Made by a program: the position numbers and the translations under genes. From an uncultured bacterium (GTDB lineage Bacteria > Cyanobacteriota > Vampirovibrionia > Gastranaerophilales > Gastranaerophilaceae): 64,000 nt of DNA. Below the pieces are notes generated by a model. That model did not search any database. It was given only the letters and a program-made list of their open reading frames with translations, and was not told the DNA's origin. This document shows positions 17,084-25,298 of this stretch, piece by piece. Numbering within the stretch: position 1 is the first letter of the stretch; each line of letters opens with the position of its first letter. The stretch spans positions 62,001 to 126,000 of the forward strand of contig CAJMSH010000007.1 of the NCBI GenBank assembly GCA_905216055.1, read 5' to 3'.

Positions 17084-18306
17084 CAAAACGTGTGGTTGTT
17101 ACGGGCATGGCGCTTACAAGCCCTTTAGGAAGTGATATTAATACTGCATTTGAAACTCTTGAAAAGCTTGAAAATTGTGTTGAATATAACAGCGAACTTG
17201 ACCAGTATCAAAGATTAAATACAAGACTTTCTGCTCGTGCAAGAGGGTTTGAAATTCCTTCAACTTATAACAGAAAGGTTACCCGTACAATGGGACCTTT
17301 ATCTATTATGGCTGTTAGAACATCTGAACTTGCTCTTGAAGATGCAGGGCTTTTAGGTGATGAAATTATTACAAACGGTAAAACAGGCGTAAGTTACGGC
17401 TCATCTTCAGGTTCATTAGATGCTATAATTGATTTTTACGGAATGCAGGTTGATAAAGTTGTAAGAGGTCTAAATTCAGGTTCCTACGTAAAAATGATGC
17501 CGCAGACTGCACCTGTAAATATTTCACTTTATTTTAAGACAATAGGACGACTTGTCCCTTGTTCTACTGCTTGCACATCAGGTTCTATGGGGGTTGGATA
17601 TGCTTATGAAACTATTAAAAACGGTTATGAAACCGTTATGATTGCAGGTGGGGGCGAAGAACTTCATGCAACTGAAATTGCAATTTTTGATACTTTATAT
17701 GCAACAAGCTTGAAAAATGATACACCTAAATTAACCCCTTCTCCGTTTGATAAAAATCGTGACGGACTTGTTTTGGGAGAAGGTGCAGGAACTTTGATTT
17801 TGGAAGAATATGAACATGCAAAAAAACGTGGCGCAAAGATTTATGCAGAAGTTGTAGGTTTTGGAACAAACACTGACGGTACACATATTACAAACCCGAA
17901 TAAAGAAACTATGAAAATTGCACTTGAACTTGCGCTAAAAGATGCAAATTTAAGCCCTGATAAAATCGGTTATATAAACGCCCACGGAACAGCGACTGTT
18001 CAAGGTGATATTGCAGAAACTTGGGCAACAGAACAGGTGTTTAAAAGATTGGTGCCTGTAAGCTCGACAAAAAGTTATACAGGCCACACTCTTGGGGCTT
18101 GTGGCGCAATTGAGGCTATATTAAGTATTGAAATGATGAACAGAGGCTGGTTCCACCCGACATTAAACCTTAATGAAGTTGATCCTCAATGCGGAAAGCT
18201 TGATTATATTCAAGATCAAGGAAGAGAAATCAAAACTGATTATGTTATGTCAAATAACTTTGCATTTGGCGGAATTAACACATCATTGATTTTCAAAAGA
18301 ATTTGA
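17080..18306 (+). CDS. Beta-ketoacyl-ACP synthase II-like (FabF/ApeR-like)
   Basis: 408 aa, full FabF length. Catalytic Cys in CSTACTSGSMG, His in INAHGTAT and His in YTGHTLGACG are all present. As second KS in the operon it corresponds to ApeR, which acts as a homodimer in aryl-polyene synthesis; a general fatty acid FabF is the alternative. The last 24 bp overlap a convergent small gene on the minus strand. Confidence 0.88.
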   Translation: MTKRVVVTGMALTSPLGSDINTAFETLEKLENCVEYNSELDQYQRLNTRLSARARGFEIPSTYNRKVTRTMGPLSIMAVRTSELALEDAGLLGDEIITNGKTGVSYGSSSGSLDAIIDFYGMQVDKVVRGLNSGSYVKMMPQTAPVNISLYFKTIGRLVPCSTACTSGSMGVGYAYETIKNGYETVMIAGGGEELHATEIAIFDTLYATSLKNDTPKLTPSPFDKNRDGLVLGEGAGTLILEEYEHAKKRGAKIYAEVVGFGTNTDGTHITNPNKETMKIALELALKDANLSPDKIGYINAHGTATVQGDIAETWATEQVFKRLVPVSSTKSYTGHTLGACGAIEAILSIEMMNRGWFHPTLNLNEVDPQCGKLDYIQDQGREIKTDYVMSNNFAFGGINTSLIFKRI

Positions 18307-18480
18307 GAATTTTTTGTTTACTTTTTTAGATATAAAACAGGCTGCCTCATAAAACACAATAGGCAAAGAACAATAACCTGATACGATTAGGGCATCTTTT
18401 ATCGGTGTCGGCTTTTTTAAAGGTTTTTTGGAGGCTACTTTTGGAAGTATATTATTGATTTTTACAGGCTGAACTTTCAT
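18283..18480 (-). CDS. Small hypothetical protein, possible membrane segment
   Basis: 65 aa from the ATG at 18480; a longer reading to 18522 would add 14 residues without a better start. It begins MKVQPVKINN, followed by a Lys/Pro-rich stretch and a weakly hydrophobic segment (DALIVSGYCSLPIVFYEAACF). It resembles small lineage proteins starting MK[IV]Q elsewhere in this window. It overlaps the 3' end of the KS gene by 24 bp. No strong ribosome binding site, so confidence is limited. Confidence 0.4.
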   Translation of the reverse strand: MKVQPVKINNILPKVASKKPLKKPTPIKDALIVSGYCSLPIVFYEAACFISKKVNKKFSNSFENQ

Positions 18481-18590
18481 ATAATATATTTTGTATTGTG
18501 AAAGTGTAAATACATTAGACACAAGGACAGAAATTTTGTTATTTTTATATTATAATGAAATTCAGCTGATTATATAAATAGGGAAAAAGT

Positions 18591-20207
18591 ATGATAACAA
18601 CTGATAAATTGACCGTAAGATTCGGATCTCAAACATTATTTGAAAATGTAAGTATAAAATTTACCCCCGGTAACTGTTACGGTGTAATAGGTGCAAACGG
18701 GGCTGGGAAAAGTACGTTATTAAAAGTTATAGCAGGTGATATTGAACCGACATCAGGCGAGGTGCATATTACCAAAGGTCAAAGAATTGCCGTTCTTCGT
18801 CAAGACCACTTTGCATTTGATAATTACAAAGTTATTGATACCGTAATTATGGGCCATAAAAAGCTTTATGACATTATGCAAGAGCGTGATGCTTTGTATG
18901 CAAAACCTGATTTTAACGATGAGGACGGAATTAAGGTAGCGCATTTGGAAGAACAATTTGCAGAGCTTGACGGCTGGCAGGCTGAGGCTATGGCAGCATC
19001 ATTGTTATCAGATTTGGGAATTCCTGATGAATTGCATTATGCACAAATGTCTGAACTTGCAGGTAGTGAAAAAGTTAGAGTATTACTTGCTCAAGCTTTA
19101 TTTGGCAACCCTGATATTTTGCTGCTTGATGAACCTACAAACCACTTGGATTTGAATACAATCGCGTGGCTTGAAGAATTTTTAATCAATTTTCAAAACC
19201 TTGTAATTGTTGTATCTCACGATAGAAAATTTTTGGATAATGTTTGTACTCACATGGCAGATATTGATTACAAAAATATTCAGCTCTACACAGGTAATTA
19301 CACATTCTGGTCACAAGCAAGCCAGTTGATTAAAAAACAAAAAGAAGAACAAAATAAGAAAACCGAAGAAAAAATGGAAGAATTAAAAGCCTTTATTGCT
19401 CGTTTCAGTGCGAACGCATCAAAAGCAAAGCAGGCAACTTCAAGAAAAAATATGCTTGATAAATTGTCTTTGGAAGAAATTAAACCGTCATCAAGACAAT
19501 ACCCGAGAATTAGATTTACTTATAACAAAATTCCGGGGAAAGACGTTCTTCAGGTTAAAAATTTGTACAAATCAGTTGACGGAGAACTGCTGATTAAGAA
19601 TTTAAGTTTTGAAATTAATCAGGGTGAAAAAGTTGCATTTATTGCTCGTGATCCTTTTATAATTACAAATCTTTTTGATATTTTGGAAGACCGCGTAAAA
19701 CCTGACAGCGGTGAAGTTATATGGGGTGTTACTGCAACTCATTCATATTTCCCGAAAGACAACAATTTTTATTTTGAAAACAATCTTACAATTATGCAGT
19801 GGCTTGCGCAGTATTCTCCTGATCAGCATGTAAACTTTTTGCGCGGATATTTGGGAAGAATGTTATTTTCAGGTGATGATGCCGATAAAAAAGTAAACGT
19901 TTTATCAGGTGGCGAAAAGGTTAGATGTCTGTTTGCAAAAATGATGATAGCAGAAGCAAATGTAATGATTTTTGATTAACCTACAAACCACTTGGATTTG
20001 GAAGCGATTACAGCATTAAACAATGCAATGATTGATTTCCCTGGAACAATTTTATTTACATCACAGGATTATCAATTAATCCAGACAGTAGCAGACAGAA
20101 TAATTGAAATATCTCCAAAGGGTTATATTAATATGCGCAACAAATATGATGAATACTTGAAAAATCCTGTTGTAATCAAAAAACGTAAAGAAATTTACGG
20201 GGTATAA
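18591..20207 (+). pseudogene. ABC-F family ATPase interrupted by in-frame TAA at the second Walker B glutamate
   Basis: Reading continues in frame for 539 codons except for TAA at 19977-19979, where the motif reads MIFD-stop-PTNHLDLE instead of DEPTNHLD. Domain 1 is active-looking: Walker A GANGAGKST, DEPTNHLD, SHD switch; its signature is LAGSEKVR rather than LSGGEK. Domain 2 has a good LSGGEKVR, but Walker A is degenerate (IARDPFIITN, no GK[ST]) and the switch His is Gln (TSQD). ABC-F proteins act on ribosomes. Either the C-terminal 76 codons are lost, or the stop is read through. Overall it resembles the two-domain ABC-F type with weak domain 2. Confidence 0.85.
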
Positions 20208-20280
20208 AATTATATATATTTTTAATAATATTGACTTTTTTTGCTCATAAATTTATAATTTTTTGAGGGGTAAGCCCTAT

Positions 20281-20332
20281 TCTCCAACTTTCAAGGCACA
20301 AACTCAAAATTTGCTGAAACTTTGAAAGGAGG
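20281..20332 (+). promoter_or_regulatory. Hairpin able to sequester the micro-ORF ribosome binding site
   Basis: TCTCC (20281-20285) and TTTCAA (20289-20294) can pair with TTGAAA (20322-20327) and GGAGG (20328-20332): 6+5 bp with a 3-nt bulge and a 27-nt loop. The GGAGG core of the ribosome binding site lies inside the stem. Confidence 0.5.
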
Positions 20333-20339
20333 TGATAAA

Positions 20340-20405
20340 GTGGTTATAAATACAGAAGAACTAGCAATAATTTTGTTAATACTGCTAGTTCTAATAACCA
20401 AATAG
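20340..20405 (+). CDS. 21-aa hydrophobic micro-protein with ideal Shine-Dalgarno
   Basis: A GTG-started frame of 21 codons; after a short polar start (MVINTEEL) the rest is Ile/Leu/Val-rich and ends in Thr-Lys. AAAGGAGGTGAT (20325-20336) is a near-perfect anti-16S match, seven bases before the GTG and the strongest ribosome binding site in the window. A perfect 9-bp inverted repeat (GAACTAGCA...TGCTAGTTC) lies within the frame, and a stable hairpin follows. Small hydrophobic peptides with structured mRNAs include type I toxins and regulatory leader peptides. Function is not known. Confidence 0.5.
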   Translation: MVINTEELAIILLILLVLITK

Positions 20406-20445
20406 GGGCTTTTAATGGGGCAAGCTGGAACTTGCTCCGCCCTTT
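20405..20445 (+). terminator. Structured 3' end of the micro-ORF transcript
   Basis: GGGGCAAG (20417-20424) pairs with CTTGCTCC (20431-20438, one G-U pair), and outer GGGC/GCCC can extend the stem with a bulge. Only a short TTTCT follows, so termination strength is uncertain. Confidence 0.5.
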
Positions 20446-20486
20446 CTATTATTATAACATATTTTTTAATGATTTCAAGTGTAGTT

Positions 20487-20756
20487 TTATTTGCTTTCGG
20501 TTATAGTTTTGTTTTGAAAAATTTTATTATACCCTTTTATAATGCCTATGTGCATTACTGTTGCAATACCAGCAAGTATTGCGCTGAGTTTATGAACCTT
20601 CATTTTGTGTGCAAATTTTACTTGTTTCAGCCCTGTAATTGCACAAATTGTCCCAAAACCTGCTGCTGCATAGCCTGTTTGAGATACTAGATTTTTGCGG
20701 GTTTTTCTTTTGTTATTGTTTTGAGAAATTGTGTTTGGAGAGATAGAGTTTATCAT
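20487..20756 (-). CDS. Small hypothetical membrane protein
   Basis: 89 aa. Two hydrophobic segments (GYAAAGFGTICAITGL and LSAILAGIATVMHIGIIKG) separated by a basic stretch suggest a two-helix hairpin inner-membrane protein. The N-terminus is polar and Asn/Lys-rich. Its ATG overlaps the stop of the upstream secreted protein (TAATGA), so the two are probably co-transcribed. Not recognised beyond this pattern. Confidence 0.55.
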   Translation of the reverse strand: MINSISPNTISQNNNKRKTRKNLVSQTGYAAAGFGTICAITGLKQVKFAHKMKVHKLSAILAGIATVMHIGIIKGYNKIFQNKTITESK

Positions 20757-21385
20757 TATTTTTGTTTTCCAAAATTATTTTTTACATAGATTGTATATTT
20801 GTCTGCATCAAAGTGTGAGAATGTAATTTTCCCGATTGTTGAAGCTTTGAAAAGTCCTGCAACGGGAGTGAATTTTACACTTTGAGGATGGAATGAATAT
20901 TTATGAAAATATTTATCAGTATCATTTAACAACAAAAAATCTTTCTTTTCCAAAAAATGTTTTTTCACTGTCAATTTTTTATCTTGATTAAATTGAGAAA
21001 TTTTTATGATTTCCGCATCAGGAAAAATTGCTTGGATTTGCGCATCAGTTAATTGTTTTTCCTCAAAGTTTTTGCCGTTATAAATTACTTCAAAAAGTTT
21101 TAAATCAGCATTATGACAAGATATTAAACGACCTTCAAATAAAAATTCGTAGTTTGAACCGAGCATTATTTTCTTGTTATTGTATGTGTATATTGAGTAA
21201 TTCCCTGTTCCTGTTGAGGTGTGTTTGGAAAGTTGAATTTGATTACCGGAAGCTTTCCCGACCGAAAATGTTTTGTCTTTTGGTGAATATAAAAGTTCAG
21301 TATTGGTTAAAATAGGATTCATTTCGCCTGCAAAACAAGATAAACAGGTGAATAGTGCCATTAAGATTAAAACAGATTTTTTCAT
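20756..21385 (-). CDS. Hypothetical secreted protein
   Basis: 209 aa with a clear signal peptide (basic MKKS, hydrophobic LILMALFTCLSCFAG, cleavage near residue 19). The mature part is beta-rich, polar and rich in Lys/Phe/Tyr, without a recognised domain. The Cys at 17 could be a lipobox Cys (LSCFA is not ideal). AAGGAA before the ATG serves as ribosome binding site. Paired with the small membrane gene downstream. Confidence 0.6.
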   Translation of the reverse strand: MKKSVLILMALFTCLSCFAGEMNPILTNTELLYSPKDKTFSVGKASGNQIQLSKHTSTGTGNYSIYTYNNKKIMLGSNYEFLFEGRLISCHNADLKLFEVIYNGKNFEEKQLTDAQIQAIFPDAEIIKISQFNQDKKLTVKKHFLEKKDFLLLNDTDKYFHKYSFHPQSVKFTPVAGLFKASTIGKITFSHFDADKYTIYVKNNFGKQK

Positions 21386-21484
21386 ATAAATTCCTTACAC
21401 TTTTGATATTAATATATGAATTTTAAATAAACCAATAAATTTATGCAATACCCAAATATTTAAAAATAAAAATAATAAAAAAAA

Positions 21485-21640
21485 GGAGCCAAACTCTCTG
21501 ATAAAAATTTTCAAACTGGATTGAAAATCCCTATAGAGGTGATAAAGCTCCGTTGGAATTAAGAATAGCTGGAAGTATGAAAAAGATTTAATTATATTAA
21601 ATCTGTATTTATATGTTTTTGCAATTACCCGAGAGTGTAG
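21485..21640. ncRNA. Possible structured RNA in a 307-bp gene-free stretch
   Basis: The region holds nested complementarities: GGAGC/GCTCC (21485-21489 and 21547-21551), TTTTCAA/TTGAAAA around a 6-nt loop (about 21509-21528), a perfect GATTTAAT/ATTAAATC hairpin (21585-21603) and a long-range ACTCTC/GAGAGT pairing (near 21493 and 21631). On the minus strand the final GGCTCC is followed by eight T, like a terminator; on + it would be the leader of the gene at 21693. I could not match it to a known RNA family, and orientation is open. Confidence 0.35.
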
Positions 21641-21692
21641 TCTTAAGGATTACCTTGACATTTGTCTGGATAATCATTAAATACTTTTCTGT

Positions 21693-22226
21693 ATGATTAA
21701 ATATTTGTTGTTATTTTTTGTAATATTTAACTTTGTAACCCCTGTTTTTCCAGAAACTCTGTTAACGGGCGGAGTAAATTATAATGTGCAATCTGCGAGA
21801 GATGAAATGTTACAAACTCCGATTAAAAAGGTTGATCCTTTTGAGGTTGCAAAAAATATTAAAGATACTAATAATTTTGACAATTTAAAATATTCATTAA
21901 AAGGAAACGTTGAATTAAAAGATAGAGTTTTGGCTTTTTTCTCTGATTCTACTTATGCTGTTATGTATAATAACAACAAGTATTATGTTTGGTATTATTC
22001 CAAGAATGGTGAACTTATTTATATTGAGAAAAAGGATGGGGTTGAATATCCTTATAAAGCTTATAAATATACACCTTCGGGGAAATTGGTTAATATGAGT
22101 CTTAGACCTTCAAGAGAGGAGACTTTTATTTATTCTCCTGATGGAAAACTTATTGCACATTGGCTTAGAGATAAGGCGTTTGATGAGTATGGGAATGTGC
22201 TTATGACACGAAAGTATTTGGAGTAA
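21693..22226 (+). CDS. Hypothetical secreted protein
   Basis: 177 aa with a signal peptide (MIKYLLLFFVIFNFVTPVFP, cleavage near residue 21). The C-terminal half has short repeats of the type YSKNGELIYIEKK, YTPSGKLVNM and YSPDGKLIAHW, resembling MORN/YD-like beta-hairpin units (G-x-L at about 30-residue spacing). No catalytic motif. It lies downstream of the possible structured RNA. No good ribosome binding site is visible. Confidence 0.55.
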   Translation: MIKYLLLFFVIFNFVTPVFPETLLTGGVNYNVQSARDEMLQTPIKKVDPFEVAKNIKDTNNFDNLKYSLKGNVELKDRVLAFFSDSTYAVMYNNNKYYVWYYSKNGELIYIEKKDGVEYPYKAYKYTPSGKLVNMSLRPSREETFIYSPDGKLIAHWLRDKAFDEYGNVLMTRKYLE

Positions 22227-22254
22227 TTTTTAATATTTTAAAATTTTTATTTTG

Positions 22255-22263
22255 TGATAAACT
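22255..22263 (+). promoter_or_regulatory. Extended -10 element 6 nt before the AcsE-like gene (leaderless type)
   Basis: TGA-TAAACT followed by exactly six bases (TTATTT) and the ATG at 22270; no Shine-Dalgarno. Confidence 0.45.
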
Positions 22264-22269
22264 TTATTT

Positions 22270-23184
22270 ATGATTTTAATAGGTGAAAATATCCACGTTA
22301 TTTCAAAATCGGTAAGAGAAGCTCTTACAAATCGTGATGAATATTTTATATCTGAGCTTTTAAAAATTCAATCCAATATGGATTATGCTGATTTGAATGT
22401 CGGACCTGCAAAGGGAAATTTGCAGGGGATTTTGTCTTGGCTTGTTGAACTTGTCGAGAGTAAATCGGATTTGAATATTTCCTTTGATACTTCAAATTTT
22501 GAAGAGATGAAAAGCGGGGTTGAAGTATGTAAGCGCAAAATGTTTTTAAACAGTACTTCATCAGATGAGCCGAAGTTGAGCAATATGATAGATTTGGCTT
22601 TAGAAAATGATTGCAATCTTGTTGCTTTGACATTGAGTAAGGAAACAGGAATTCCAAAAACTTCTGACGGACGTTTAGAAATTGCGTTTAATATTTATGA
22701 AAAATGTCTTGAAAAAGGTTTTGATAGCGAAAAGATATTTTTCGATCCTCTTATTTTGCCTGTATGTGTTGATCAGTCACAAGGGGTTGAGGCTTTAAAT
22801 ACTATAAAAATGATTAAGGAAAGCTTTGATCCGCCTGTTAAAACAGTTGTCGGGCTTTCAAATATATCTAACGGTTGTCCGAAAGAAAGTCGACCTTTAA
22901 TAAATAGAGTTTATGCTTGTTTGGCATGCGGTGCCGGCTTAGATGCCGCAATTATCGATGCTAAAGATGTTGAACTTGTCAGAATTTTGAAAATGATTGA
23001 TTCAAACAAACCTCAAAATGAGGTTGATAAATTATATATAAGTTTAGCTGATATGGTTAAAAACTTTGGGGAATTGGAAGATGTAGATTTTGATGAAAGT
23101 TCGAAAGAACAAACGGAAATTATTAAAGCTGCAAAGATTTTGTTAGATAAAGAAATATATTCCCATAGCTTTACACAAATATAA
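22270..23184 (+). CDS. AcsE-like methyltetrahydrofolate:corrinoid methyltransferase (pterin-binding family)
   Basis: 304 aa. The sequence follows the Moorella AcsE/MeTr pattern throughout: MILIGENIHV, ADLNVGPAKG, FDTSN, NSTSSDEPKL (folate-site Asn/Ser), LTLSKETGIPKTSDGRL, FFDPLILPVCVDQ, VVGLSNISNG and an end with IYSHSF. It is about 40 residues longer than AcsE. AcsE moves a methyl group from methyl-H4folate to a corrinoid protein. No corrinoid protein, CO dehydrogenase or methionine synthase gene is adjacent, so its partner is unknown. Dihydropteroate synthase is unlikely given the AcsE-like C-terminus. Confidence 0.75.
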   Translation: MILIGENIHVISKSVREALTNRDEYFISELLKIQSNMDYADLNVGPAKGNLQGILSWLVELVESKSDLNISFDTSNFEEMKSGVEVCKRKMFLNSTSSDEPKLSNMIDLALENDCNLVALTLSKETGIPKTSDGRLEIAFNIYEKCLEKGFDSEKIFFDPLILPVCVDQSQGVEALNTIKMIKESFDPPVKTVVGLSNISNGCPKESRPLINRVYACLACGAGLDAAIIDAKDVELVRILKMIDSNKPQNEVDKLYISLADMVKNFGELEDVDFDESSKEQTEIIKAAKILLDKEIYSHSFTQI

Positions 23185-23198
23185 TTTACGTATATAAT
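23170..23198 (+). promoter_or_regulatory. Sigma70-type promoter of the TPR operon
   Basis: TTTACA, 17 bp spacer, TATAAT. It straddles the stop of the preceding gene and lies about 50 bases before the likely start of the TPR protein. Confidence 0.7.
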
Positions 23199-23249
23199 AT
23201 TATTAATGGTATGAAACAGGTGTAAATGGTTTAAAAGGAGAGTAAGATT

Positions 23250-25298
23250 ATTAATAAGAAGTTGATATTTTCGGCATTGTTATCTCTGGTTTTGACAGGC
23301 GCTCAAGTTAATGCAATGACTCCTGAGGTAAATTCTTTGTATCAGCAGGCATGTTCCGCTGAATATAAAGAGGATTACAAAACCGCAGTTGATAAATTGT
23401 TACAAGCTTTAAATTTATCAAGCAATGATGTAATGATTTATACAAAACTTGCAGGTGTGTATAGTGAGATGGGTGAATATGATAAGGCCCTTCAAACATA
23501 TTCAAAAGTAATAGAATTAAAACCTTCTGACGGGTATATTTATTTGAGTGTCGGAAGTATTTATGAAAATCAGGGTAAATACCAAGATGCTTTGAATGCT
23601 TATAACAAAGTTGCTGAAATGTGTCCGGAATATCTCTATAATTATTTAAACATTGCGAATGTTCAATATCAATTAAGAGATTATAAATCTGCAATTGAAA
23701 ATTATAATAAATTTCTTTCAACTTATTCCCAGCATGTTGAGGCAAGAGAAAATCTTGCTGGTTCTTATATGAATAGCGGTGATTTTACAAATGCTGTAAA
23801 TGAGTATGAAAATTTATACAGACGTAACCCTGTTGCATTTAAAAATTTTGCAAATTATGGACAAGCTTTATTTCAGGTAAAAGATTATCAAAAGGCCTCA
23901 GAGTTTTTGGAAAAAGCTGTTGAAGCAAATCCTGAAAATACATCAGCTCATGTAAGTTTGGCTCTTGCATATCAAGAGTTAGAGAAAAATGATCAAGCAC
24001 TTGCTCAGTATGATATTGTTTTTAGGCAGCAACCAGCTTTAAATTCTATCCGTTTTGATTATGCTAACTTGCTTGCGGATATGGGGCAAGATGAAGCTGC
24101 TATTGCAAATTATAAAATTTATATTACAAATTATCCCAACGATGCAAGAGCTTATCAAAATATCGGTGTTGTTTATAAACGTATGAACAAGCTTGATGAT
24201 ACTATTGCAAACTATGAAAAAGCTATTGCTCTTCAAAAAGATAAAAAAGATATTACCCTTGTTGAAGATTTGGCTCAATGTTATCATTTGAAAAAAGATT
24301 ATTCAAATGCTTTGAAATATTATGATGAGGTTTTGGCAGTAAATAATAACGATTATGATGTAAAATATAACAAAGCTCTTGTTTTGCACGCAATGAATGA
24401 TTATAATGATGCAATTGCTATTTATACAGAGCTTTTGAAAGAAAAATCAAATTCTAATGTTCAAAATAATTTGATATCAGCATTGGTATCACAAGGGGAT
24501 AAGTATCTGCAAGAAAAAAATTATTCCCTTGCAACAGAAACTTTTGAACGTGCAATTCAATCAGGTGCAAAAGACGGTTCTGTATATATTGGATTGGCAA
24601 GGTCTTACAGAGCTTGTGACTTAAATGACAGAGCTGCTGAAAATTATGAAAAAGCTATATCTTTATCTCCTCAAAATAGTGAGTACAGTAAAGAATATAC
24701 AGAATTTATCGCATCTGTAAATAAACCTGCAAATGTCCAACAAAGTGCTGAAGGCGCAGCTTTATCAGAAGGCGGAATAAAAGAAATTTCTCTTTCTATG
24801 GATGATGCTAAACAATCAGATATTTCTGATACTGAACAAAATAAAAAGTTAATCGCTGCAGGTGATGCAAGCTTTAAGAAAGATAATTTTGATGATGCTG
24901 TAAAAAATTATCAAGCTGCATTGAAAATCAATCCGTCAGATGAAGTTACACTTTTGAAAATTGGAAACATTTATTATAATGCAAAACAAGATAACAAAAA
25001 CGCAATAAGTTTCTATAAGAAATCAATTATTGTAAATCCGAATTATACTGACGGTTGGTTCAACCTCGGACTTGTGTATGCAAATGAAAATAACAATAAT
25101 AAAGCAAAAGAATGTTTCCACCGTGTAATAACATTAAATCCTAATTACGGATACGCATACTACGCTCTTGGTCTTGCTTATGAAGAAGACGGAAATAAAA
25201 AAGAGGCTCTTAACAATTACAAAATCTTCTTAACTCACAATAAAGATGCTGCAGTAGCAAAGAGCGTACAAGATAAAATTAAAAATCTCGAAAAATGA
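23250..25298 (+). CDS. Secreted/periplasmic TPR-repeat protein with probable AUU start
   Basis: About 682 aa. At least 14 TPR units fill the protein (for example AYxNIGVVYKRMNKLDDTI, GWFNLGLVYANENNNNKAK), with a Ser/Asp-rich linker near residues 495-525. From the conventional TTG (23262) the signal peptide would lack its basic n-region and the ribosome binding site would be over 20 bases away. Reading from ATT at 23250 gives MNKKLIFSALLSLV, a complete signal peptide, with AAAGGAG nine bases upstream. An AUU start is therefore likely. It is co-transcribed with a lipoprotein gene (4-bp overlap). Confidence 0.85.
   Translation: MNKKLIFSALLSLVLTGAQVNAMTPEVNSLYQQACSAEYKEDYKTAVDKLLQALNLSSNDVMIYTKLAGVYSEMGEYDKALQTYSKVIELKPSDGYIYLSVGSIYENQGKYQDALNAYNKVAEMCPEYLYNYLNIANVQYQLRDYKSAIENYNKFLSTYSQHVEARENLAGSYMNSGDFTNAVNEYENLYRRNPVAFKNFANYGQALFQVKDYQKASEFLEKAVEANPENTSAHVSLALAYQELEKNDQALAQYDIVFRQQPALNSIRFDYANLLADMGQDEAAIANYKIYITNYPNDARAYQNIGVVYKRMNKLDDTIANYEKAIALQKDKKDITLVEDLAQCYHLKKDYSNALKYYDEVLAVNNNDYDVKYNKALVLHAMNDYNDAIAIYTELLKEKSNSNVQNNLISALVSQGDKYLQEKNYSLATETFERAIQSGAKDGSVYIGLARSYRACDLNDRAAENYEKAISLSPQNSEYSKEYTEFIASVNKPANVQQSAEGAALSEGGIKEISLSMDDAKQSDISDTEQNKKLIAAGDASFKKDNFDDAVKNYQAALKINPSDEVTLLKIGNIYYNAKQDNKNAISFYKKSIIVNPNYTDGWFNLGLVYANENNNNKAKECFHRVITLNPNYGYAYYALGLAYEEDGNKKEALNNYKIFLTHNKDAAVAKSVQDKIKNLEK

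Noticed and set aside
13435..18306. Ordinary housekeeping fatty acid (fab) operon
   Set aside because: Not excluded, but two KS genes, a Cys-less chain-length factor, and lack of fabD, fabH and acpP make the aryl-polyene-like reading fit better.
18591..19979. The ABC-F gene as a natural single-domain protein ending at 19979
   Set aside because: Frame and motif conservation (PTNHLDLE, then a C-terminal ABC-F pattern) continue past the stop, so it is an interrupted two-domain gene.
20415..20690. 91-aa hydrophobic, Cys-rich frame on + opposite the small membrane gene
   Set aside because: Its start lies in the hairpin after the micro-ORF, it has no ribosome binding site, and it mirrors the hydrophobic segments of the minus-strand gene, which has better context.
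21485..21690. Assignment of the structured region as 6S RNA, RNase P RNA or a SAM/TPP riboswitch
   Set aside because: I looked for the conserved sequence blocks of these families on both strands and did not find them.
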